In this document: positions 55,616 through 64,000 of the stretch, one piece after another
Layout: each line of letters starts with the position of its first letter
Numbering within the stretch: the first letter of the stretch is position 1
Assembly: GCA_036924085.1 (NCBI GenBank)
Contig: JAVGWX010000004.1
Span: 80,058,941-80,122,940 of the forward strand
DNA from: Ariolimax columbianus
Taxonomy: Eukaryota; Mollusca; Gastropoda; Stylommatophora; Arionidae
DNA: 64,000 bases
Direction: 5' to 3'
The notes under the pieces: model-generated
The model's input: the letters and a program-made list of their open reading frames with translations, nothing else
Database searches by the model: none
What the model was told of the DNA's origin: nothing
Program-made: the position numbers and the translations under genes

Positions 55616-57513
55616 TTTCTTCTTCTTCTCTTCTTCTTCTTATTATTATTATTACTATTCGTCGTTCATTCTCTAAAGAAAGTCTATGTTTTTCTTACAA
55701 TGGACACCGTTCTTTGTAAGACTGTTTTATCTCCAAACAACTTATTGCCCGCTTCTGTGTCTTGTGGTCAGTATTGTTCTGTCTCTGAAGGATCTTTTCT
55801 ACGGTCATGGTATGTCCTCTACATGGACATCTGTCATTTTTCCCAATCCTCATTTTGTTGGAAAGATGACATGTGAGTCTTTTACTACCAGTTCTCAGTC
55901 TGGAGATGATGTCTTGCTCGTTAGTTAAATCACAGCAGTTTTCTTCTTTTCGGAAGTTGATGTGTTGAGCAGCACATTTTTCCTGAAGTTGATTTTAATT
56001 ATGGTCTTGGTCTAATTATATGTTACGCTCAGGTTTGGTTGTGGGGAAGTTCTTCTACGCTTTGCTAGTTTGTCTGTAGCTTCAATATTATAGTGGGAAG
56101 GCATCCAAAGACTGATCAACTTTTAGTGTTTTTGTGAGAGGTGTGTCAGAGAACACTGTTGCCAAATGAGAACACATCTCGCAGCATAAGTTAAAAGCTG
56201 TCGCCATCTTAGTTTGGTTTGGGCAACTATTATTATTGTTACTATTATTAGACGGGAAGCCAGTGGTCTCGAGGTAAGGTGTTCGCCTCGGGTGCTCCAG
56301 GTCGCGGGATCAAATCTCGGTGATGACACATGGATTTTTTTTCACGTGAATCATCCGGTAAATATTTCACCTGATCTCCGAGTAGTGAGATTAGACCCCC
56401 GTGTGGAGTGGCGCGCACTTTAAAAATACCTTAGCAGTTGGAAATCGAATAGAGTAGGCCTGACGGCCGCTGATCGGGAAAATTCAAGTTTAAAATCTAC
56501 TCAAATTATTCTAGGGATTCACGTCCCACAGAGAATATGTCACAAAAACGGTGACTGTGTGGTCATAACACCAGTCCTTGGTTATGTGCTTAGCGAAGCG
56601 GCTTAGATCACGCCTGACAGGCTACGGGTCTACCTTGCTCTAATTTACGCTTCCACCTCCACCAGTCTCTAAAATAGGCGATCGAATATTCCAAGTGCTA
56701 ACAGATGCGGGGATTGACCTGGCAAGTGACCAGTGGATTTTCACTTGTCAAAAAATATGAAACAAAGTCTAACGACGTCTAACGACATGAGTGGACTGAT
56801 GATAGAAGATAGATAGATATTATTAGAATGAAACAAAACTTTTATCAAAGTCTAGCATGAGAAACAAATGATATGTATGAATGGAAAAGACATACACGAA
56901 TAATCATAGGTCTACAATTATAGCAAAATATCACGGTCAGATCTGGTAAGCATTACTTATCGTAGATAGATTGTAAAAGCGGAGTGCGCCAGGAATGAAT
57001 ACTGTCCCTTTGTCAGTTTGACATTTAAACAGAACATATTTGTCCACAAATAGGAAACATGCCCTGACTCATCATGAGTGTAGCATAAATAAATAAAGTT
57101 GGAGATTCGGTGGACAGTTTAGCAGCGTGGATAGATCGTTTTAAAAAAAAAAAAAAAAATAGGTATGACCTATTCTTCCGATCAAATCAGCTGTAAGTCG
57201 GTACCTGACGAAGTCAGGTGAAAATTAGGAAGCCGCCTTGACAGCTACAGAGTTAGGCTGTGTCGTCGGTACGTCAGCATTGAAAAGGGCTGATCACATG
57301 TGGGGCGCCCAGGTGTAGTGAAGGTGATTCTAAGAACCATTGGCCATTATTTGTCCATATATCTGGCACTAATAAACCGGTTGGACTATTCTTTTTTATT
57401 TGTCCGTGTATCTGCTCCTAATAAACCTTTTGGACCATGTGGTGGTCACACTAGAATCTGGTTGTGGTAACCTTCCAATTTCTTTCTCCAATCTGTCTGC
57501 CTTCTCTTTGCCT
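55616..57513. repeat. Unit-2 copy of 34085-35982
   Basis: RNase H LINE 3' end (55616-56121, -), tRNA-derived SINE (56256-56661, +), poly-A run (57142-57160) and the short RNase H LINE fragment at the unit junction (57436-57513, -). Confidence 0.8.
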
Positions 57514-59453
57514 GAAATGTCCATAAGATGTATGAATCGTACATCATGGCACACATGTCTTCATGAAGGTGCAGCGTCACATGGGGCATCCATAACATCA
57601 TCAGCTGAAAAACGTAGACGGACTGAAAATAACGCGAAATTAAGCCTTCACATGATGCGCACTTTTGTAGCCTACACTGCCCGAGGTGTTTTAAGACCGA
57701 CGTCGAGCCTTACAGTCACCGTCGAAATCATCGACTGACTGACCATTCTCCAAATGGATGAACACAGACAGTGGTCATCGCCACACGTGATGGACGAAAA
57801 TAATCAGTATCGTATATGAGTAAGGGCAGGCTGTACTGGTGAAAACAGAAATAGATCATTGCAATATTGTTATTCTAGGGCTGGCAGAGACAGGTATGAG
57901 CGCACCGTACAACCGCTTCTTGTGGATGCGCTCATCTGGCATGTGAACAACGTGTACCAGCCCACAATAGCTGAGTTATTTTCAGAAGTGTATGGATGCT
58001 CAACATGTTAGTTTCGACAAGGATTTCAGAGCTAGACACTTTCTACTGCCACATGATCTGGAGCAGCCTACATAGACAGCTCAAGTGAAAACGATTGATC
58101 GGTCTGACATTTCTGCTTTACACTGTCCATGTTTCACAGGCATGCAACATTGTGAACAACACCACAAACACGATAAACCTATACCGTGGTGACGACACTA
58201 ATGCCTTATCGGCTCCAGACGATTGCTTGGAGCCTCCTAAACACAGAGCTCGTCTTAGCAAACCTATTATTGACCACATGGTAGATACTGGCCTTTCTAG
58301 TGAGAGTACTGCCTAGGTAGGTGAGGCTAGCTACCGTCTGTGGACGCTGGTCCTAAATAGTAATGTTAAGCTCCTCAGAGGCAGGCTGGAAGAGAATTCC
58401 GTTTTCCTAGTGTTAATCGGCGGAACAAAGTTACTGCACACCACCGAAAACCCTGTTATTGTGGACTGAAAATCTTTTTATGAGCATGTGATGAGGGCAC
58501 AATCGTTCATGAACAGGAGATCCAAGATCGTGGCTTCTCTCGCCTTGGTGTAAGATTTCACCCATATACGCGTATCTAAGCATAAACAGTCTTGTAAGGC
58601 GTGTCCGTTCTCTACGCTGCTTGTCAGAACGCACACGCCAGTGACAGACATAATCTTAATTTGTGTTCTTAATTCTTAGTCGACCTGTACTTATACAGAG
58701 GCAGATGCTCTAATACAGGTCCAAGATCTGGTATGAGCTGGATGTAGCTAGGAGAAAGGTTTCCTGCATAACGGTCTAGGTTCGAGCAGTTTAATACTCC
58801 TAATACTCCGCTGGTTTGGAACAAATGCTTACGGAGGGTGGTTAACCGATGTGCCGAGTCCATGTGAATAGACTCAAACACTAGAGGAAAGTAAACTGTT
58901 TTCGCCATCTATACTGCTCCAAACAAGCCACCTAACCATGATCGGTGTTATGACATGACACATAGTTAGTCGCCTCTTACAACATGCTCTGTAGCAGAGT
59001 CCAGGTTTTCACTGGGGTTTTTCTATCTAGAATGTTACCCCATGTATCCACATCATTCATGACCACACAGGAATTAACATAGTACGCAGCAGGTGGCATG
59101 TTTAGTATATCATACTAATACAACAACTATTAAAGTGAGTGCAATGAGATTACAAAGAACACAAGAACTATTTTTATCTAAATAGATACGCGGAGTTTAA
59201 AATCATCAGCTATTTAATGTTGCTCCAGACTACCGCAGACTCCCCTCCTATTATCTGGTGTCACGAAGACCCCGGCTGACCACTCGGGACCTTGTTCTAA
59301 TTTGTGTTAAGGGGCTTTTTAATGGTACAGCCTGCTCTCAAACGAAATTGGGTCACCAAAATATACGCTTCGCACATTTTATTTGCATATATTTCAGATT
59401 TATTTTTTAGTCATTTGTTAATAAATGTGTTTTTATTCTCACTAAATGTGTGA

Positions 59454-60749
59454 ATGTTTATTGCAATTATTGATATCTTTTTCTGCATTATTCTTGTCTT
59501 TGCTCACATTTTATTGTTGTTAACAGATCTGGAAGATATTAATGAGGAAATGAAACAACAGAAGGTTCATATATGCGCTGTACAGGCATCCTGCCAAAGT
59601 CGATTTTGCTTTTTACAAAATATACTTGTAAACCTTTTATACTGGAGAGCTATAACAACTGAGAACGCCAATACTATATATCTCAATTCCTGTGATAAAT
59701 GCAGGTATAGATATATTTATAATATTACAAACACATTCAGTTACTCGGTGACCATTTCTTCTAACCCAGACAGAGCCTGTCACTGGGAATGTGAAATTCG
59801 TATACAATCTGTCAGAGATAACAGCCGGCTATGTCTTGCGCAGGAAGGAATACAAAGCCAGATTAATGACAGCAATGTATTTTTGTTCGTTTATGACGGC
59901 GTAGAGCAAGAAAGAATAATGTTTCAACTGAATTATGCTCAACGTAATACATATGGCAATGAAATTTGCACGAAGAATAATTCAATAGATTTCCATCTGA
60001 TCAACAAGGCAGCAAGCGAAAATACTAGTATAGATCAACTTCGTATTAATTTACGGGTGTTAGATATTGAAAACCCTGAGCGCAGGATCTACCTAGGTGG
60101 GCTCTCCTGTGGTACAGTTTATCAGCTATTAAACAGCAATATTAGCATTTATAACCAACCAGAACACAATGAGACGGAAACGTTTGGGAACAGTTTACCC
60201 AGTCTGTGCGAGATTAAATTAGAAATGATAGATGATAATATAAACTCCGACAAAAGGATATGTTTTATTTATCTCCCTCCAGAACACGTAAACTGCCAAA
60301 GTGTTTGGACATTTTCCGTATTCACGACTTGGAATTATACAGATGCAGACACAATGACATACACTACACACTGTGAAGATGAACAGGCTTTAAAAAGACA
60401 TGTTTATTGCGCCGACATAGGTGTTCGTAAAATAACAGCGGTTATCAAAAGAGACATCAACGCCCTAAAGTCGATGAATTATACGAACATATTTCACTAT
60501 ATTGTCCTTGATTACAACAGATCTGAAGATAGTTTAAGGAACGTATTATTTATTAATACACGATCAGATAGCCTTTCTTTATTTATGAGGATCGGGAATA
60601 AGGTCTTGACTATAACAGTTGGCATGTTTGTTGTAATTATATTGCTTGTATTTGCAACTGGTATTGCTTGTGTAAGAAAAGTCAAAGACGATTCATTTAG
60701 GAGCGATGATAACTATAGCTCAAGGACGTCCATGGATGACAAAGGATAG
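59454..60749 (+). CDS. Single-pass membrane glycoprotein, copy 3 with a different C-terminus
   Basis: A 431-residue frame. Residues 1 to ~250 are identical to copy 2. From ~60200 changes cluster (CEIKLEMIDDNIN versus CVIKLEMIEDNIS). The juxtamembrane segment is unrelated in detail (TRSDSLSLFMRIGNKVLT), the transmembrane helix is a variant (ITVGMFVVIILLVFATGIACV), and the tail is shorter with a new end (SFRSDDNYSSRTSMDDKG). The stop comes earlier; the following 60 bp still resemble the tail codons of copies 1 and 2 (TACAGGGTCAACGGTGTCCC). Acceptor AACAG ends at 59526. Followed by the longest minisatellite. Function unknown. The tail differences suggest different intracellular partners, if any. 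Confidence 0.78.
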   Translation: MFIAIIDIFFCIILVFAHILLLLTDLEDINEEMKQQKVHICAVQASCQSRFCFLQNILVNLLYWRAITTENANTIYLNSCDKCRYRYIYNITNTFSYSVTISSNPDRACHWECEIRIQSVRDNSRLCLAQEGIQSQINDSNVFLFVYDGVEQERIMFQLNYAQRNTYGNEICTKNNSIDFHLINKAASENTSIDQLRINLRVLDIENPERRIYLGGLSCGTVYQLLNSNISIYNQPEHNETETFGNSLPSLCEIKLEMIDDNINSDKRICFIYLPPEHVNCQSVWTFSVFTTWNYTDADTMTYTTHCEDEQALKRHVYCADIGVRKITAVIKRDINALKSMNYTNIFHYIVLDYNRSEDSLRNVLFINTRSDSLSLFMRIGNKVLTITVGMFVVIILLVFATGIACVRKVKDDSFRSDDNYSSRTSMDDKG

Positions 60750-60811
60750 ACATCACAGTACAGAATAGTTCATTACAGGGTCAACGGTGTCCCATGAGTA
60801 ATATACATGAA

Positions 60812-63800
60812 GGTGTTAAGGGATAGAATTATCTGCCCAGGGGTATATGAAGGGATTAAAGGATGGGGCGATCTGAGTAGGTAGACATGAAGTTGGCTAA
60901 AGGACGGGACGATCTGTTTAGGTGGAGATGAACGGCACTAAAGGACCGGTCGATCTGTTTAGGTGGAGATGAAGAGGACTAAAGGACAGGACGATCTGTT
61001 TAGGTAGAGATGAAGGGGACTAAAGGACGGGAAGATATGTTTAGGTTGAGATGAATAGTACTAAAGGACGGGATAATCTATTTAGGTTGATTTAAAGGGG
61101 ACTGAAGGACGGGACGATCTGTTCAGGTGGACATGAAGGGGACTCCAGGACGGGACGATATGTTCAGCTGGACATGAAGTTGACTACATGACGGGACGAT
61201 CTGTTTAGGTTGAGGTGAGGTCGACTAAAGAAAGAAAAAATCTGTTTAGGTGGAGATGAAGTAAAATAAATGACGGGACGATCTGTTTAGGTGGTGATGA
61301 AGAATACTAAAGGGAGAGACGATCTTTTTAGGTGGAGATGAAGGAGGCTAAATGGCGGGACGATCTGTTTAGGTTTAGATGAACGGGATTAAGGACGGGA
61401 CGATCTGTTTAGCTTGAGATGAAGTATATTAAAGGACGGGACGATTTGTTTAGGTGGAGATGACGGTGACTAGAGGACGGGACGATCTGTTTAGGTAGAC
61501 ATGAAGGGGACTAAAGGTAGAGACGATCTGTTTATGTAGAGATGAAGGGGACTAAAGGACGGGACGATCTATTTAGGTGGAGATGAAGGGGACTAAAATA
61601 CGGGACGATCTGTTTAGGTTTAGATGAACGGGACTAAAGGAATGGACGATCTCATAAGGTTAAGATGAAGGGGACTAAAGGATGGGACGATCCTTTTAGG
61701 TTGAGATGTACGGGACTAAAGGACGAAAAGATATGTTTACCTGGAGATGAAGAGGACTAAAGGACGGGACGATCTAATTAGGAGGAGAGGAGATGAAGAG
61801 GACTAAAGGACGGGACGATCAGTTTTGCTTTAGATTATGAGGACTAAAGAACGGGACGATCTGTTTATGTGGAGATGACGATTACTAGAGGACGGGACGA
61901 TCTGTTTAGTTAGACATGAAGGGGACTAAAGGGAGAGACGATCTGTTTATGTGGAGATGAAGGGGAATAAATAAAGGGGCGATCTGTTTAGGTGGAGATG
62001 AAGGGGACTAAAGGACAGTACGATCTGTATAGGTAGAAATGAATGGGACTAATGGACGGGACGATCTGTTTAGGTTTAGATGAACGGCACTAAAGGAAGG
62101 GACGATCTGTTTAGGTTGAGATGAAGGGGACTAAAGGACGGGACGATATGTTTAGGTTGAGATGTACGGGACTAAAGGACGAAAAGATCTGTTTAGCTGG
62201 AGATGAAGAGGACTAAAGGACGGGACGATCAGTTTTGGTTTAAATTAAGAGGACTAAAGAACGGGACGATCTGTTTATGTTGAGATGAAGGGGACTAAAG
62301 GACGGTACGTTCTGTTTAGGTTGAGATGATGATGACTAGAGGACGGGACGATCTGTTTAGGTAGACAAGAAGGGAACTAAAGGGAGAGACGATCTGTTTA
62401 GGTTGAGATAAAGGGGACTAAAGGACTGGCCGATCTGTTTAGGTTTAGATGAATGGGACTAAAGGAAGGGATGATCTGTTAAGGTTTAGACGAAGGGGAT
62501 TAAGGACGGGATGATCTGTTTAGGGTGAGATGTACGAGACTAAAGGACGAAAAGATCTGTTTAGCTGGAGATGAAGAGGACTAAAGGACGGGACGATCTG
62601 TTTAGGTAGAGATGAAGAGGACTAATGGACGGGACGATCTGGTTATTTTGAGATGAAGAGAATTAAAGGACGGGACGATCTGTTCAGGTGGATATGAACG
62701 GGACTCCATGACGGGACAATATGTTCAACTGGACATGAAGTTGATTAAATGACGGGACGATCTATTTAGGTTGAGATTAAGGGGATTTAAAAGGTGGGAC
62801 GATCTGTTTATGTTGAGGTGAACGGGACTAAAGAACGGGACGATCTGTTTATGTGGAGATGAAGTATACTAAAGGGAGAGACGATCTGTTTAGGTAGAGA
62901 TGAAAGGGACTAAAGGACATGACGATCTGTTTAGGTTTAGATGAATCGGAATAAATAACGGGACGATCTGTTTAGGTTGAGATAAAGGGGACTAAAGGAC
63001 GGGACGATCTGTTTAGGTTGAGATATACGGAACTAAAGGACGAAAAGATCTGTTTAGCTGGAGATGAAGAGGACTAAAGAACGAGACGATCTGTTTAGGT
63101 AGAGATGAAGAGGACTAAAGGACGGAACGATCAGTTTTGGTTTGGATGAACGTGACTAAACGACGGGACGATCTCTTTAGGTGGAGATGTACGGGACTAA
63201 ATGTCGGGAAGATCTGTTTTCTTTAGATGAAGAGGACTAAAGAACGGGACGATCTGTTTATGTTGAGAAAAAGGGGACTAAAGGACGAGACGACCTGTTA
63301 AGGAGGTGAAGGGGACTAAAGGACGGGACGATCTGTTTAGGTTGAGATGTACAGGATTAAAGGTCGGGAAAATCTGTTTTCTTTAGATGAATCGGAATAA
63401 ATAACGGGACGATCTGTTTAGGTTGAGATAAAGGGGACTAAAGGACGGGACGATCTGTTTAGGTTGAGATATACGGAACTAAAGGACGAAAAGATCTGTT
63501 TAGCTGGAGATGAAGAGGACTAAAGAACGAGACGATCTGTTTAGGTAGAGATGAAGAGGACTAAAGGACGGAACGATCAGTTTTGGTTTGGATGAACGTG
63601 ACTAAACGACGGGACGATCTCTTTAGGTGGAGATGTACGGGACTAAATGTCGGGAAGATCTGTTTTCTTTAGATGAAGAGGACTAAAGAACGGGACGATC
63701 TGTTTATGTTGAGAAAAAGGGGACTAAAGGACGAGACGACCTGTTAAGGAGGTGAAGGGGACTAAAGGACGGGACGATCTGTTTAGGTTGAGATGTACAG

Positions 63801-64000
63801 GATTAAAGGTCGGGAAAATCTGTTTTCTTTAGATGAAGAGGACTAAATGACGGGACGATCTATTTAGGTTGAGATGAAGAGGACTAATGGATGGGACGAT
63901 CTATTTATTTTCAGATGAAGAGGACTAAAGGACGAGACGATCTGCTCAGGTGAAGATGAATGGGACTAAAAGACGAGATAATCTATTTAGGATGATTTAA
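60812..64000. repeat. 41-bp minisatellite after gene 3, over 3.1 kb
   Basis: Same 41-bp theme as after genes 1 and 2, but roughly 75 units within the window, with much more divergence and frequent unit-length changes (some units lose or gain a few bases). It reaches the window end without stopping. The TACGTGAC subtype common after genes 1 and 2 is rare here, replaced by TACGGGAC and TTTAGATGAA types, so this array has a separate history. Confidence 0.95.
62941..63832. repeat. 446-bp higher-order repeat, two copies
   Basis: 62941-63386 and 63387-63832 appear identical or nearly so, while neighbouring 41-bp units differ strongly. Each copy spans about 11 monomers, including irregular short ones (CTGTTAAGGAGGTGAAGGGG, CTGTTTTCTTTAGATGAA). 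A recent block duplication within the array. Confidence 0.93.

Larger units (their letters stand above)
35983..57513 (+). repeat. Segmental duplication unit 2 (~21.5 kb)
   Basis: Matches unit 1 with shifts of about 19030, 19262, 19305, 18104-18106 and 21531 bp, set by the indels listed in the summary, and matches unit 3 with a constant shift of 21531 bp up to ~38668/60199. Between ~27 and 38.7 kb and its partner only a handful of single-base differences were seen. At 24.1-26.9 kb they are several per kb, and at 20.8-22.9 kb roughly one per hundred bases. Confidence 0.9.
57514..64000 (+). repeat. Segmental duplication unit 3 (start)
   Basis: Matches unit 2 at a shift of 21531 bp from its start through ~60199, then diverges inside gene 3. 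It includes the decayed LINE thumb (57516-58640, -), the SINE 3' fragment (58849-58936), the extra 5' segment (58968-59261), gene 3 and the long minisatellite. The unit runs past the window. Confidence 0.88.

Overview
The window looks like repeat-rich animal nuclear DNA. It holds many decayed non-LTR retrotransposon (LINE) pieces, tRNA-derived SINEs, minisatellites, (CT)n and (GT)n/(AC)n runs and TSD-flanked insertions, with long open frames only in one gene family and one young LINE. Nothing bacterial or phage-like is present. The mix of RNase H-bearing I-group LINEs with (GAA)n tails, CR1-like LINEs and SINEs would suit a mollusc, perhaps a gastropod; that is inference, since no species-diagnostic sequence was found.

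The main content is a family of Cys-rich, N-glycosylatable single-pass membrane proteins of unknown function. Three intact plus-strand copies lie at 18661-20004, 37923-39269 and 59454-60749 (447, 448 and 431 residues). A fourth, strongly diverged and broken relative lies on the minus strand at about 2905-3470. Each intact copy is followed within tens of bases by a 41-bp minisatellite, which is short after copies 1 and 2 and over 3.1 kb after copy 3. The spacing reflects a tandem segmental duplication: unit 1 about 16953-35982 (19.0 kb), unit 2 about 35983-57513 (21.5 kb), unit 3 from 57514 past the window end. Unit 2 differs from unit 1 by a 3.4-kb LINE insertion with a 12-bp target-site duplication, a 1.2-kb deletion at a (CT)n tract and about 280 bp of extra DNA 5' of the gene. 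Divergence between units is uneven, from almost none over 27-38.7 kb versus 48.5-60.2 kb to a few percent near the genes, so crossover or gene conversion has mixed the copies. Gene 3 shares its first ~250 residues with gene 2 but has a different C-terminus.

Layout: 1-2.7 kb, no recognisable gene. 2.7-3.5 kb, broken gene relative cut by a CR1-like LINE. 4.06-4.79 kb, a 27-bp minisatellite of 27 units. 5.6-16.9 kb, LINE fragments of several families, including a 1.5-kb RNase H LINE with a 14-bp target-site duplication, plus dispersed repeats. 17-60.8 kb, the tandem units: LINE thumb fragment, gene, minisatellite, RNase H LINE, SINEs, CR1-like pieces, two further decayed LINEs, a SINE, then the next unit. 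60.8-64 kb, the large minisatellite with a 446-bp higher-order repeat.

The three membrane-protein copies are the only likely host genes. Their first 24 codons may be intron read-through, because a good 3' splice acceptor lies just after them, so upstream exons may exist. No RNA gene was found apart from tRNA-derived SINE heads.
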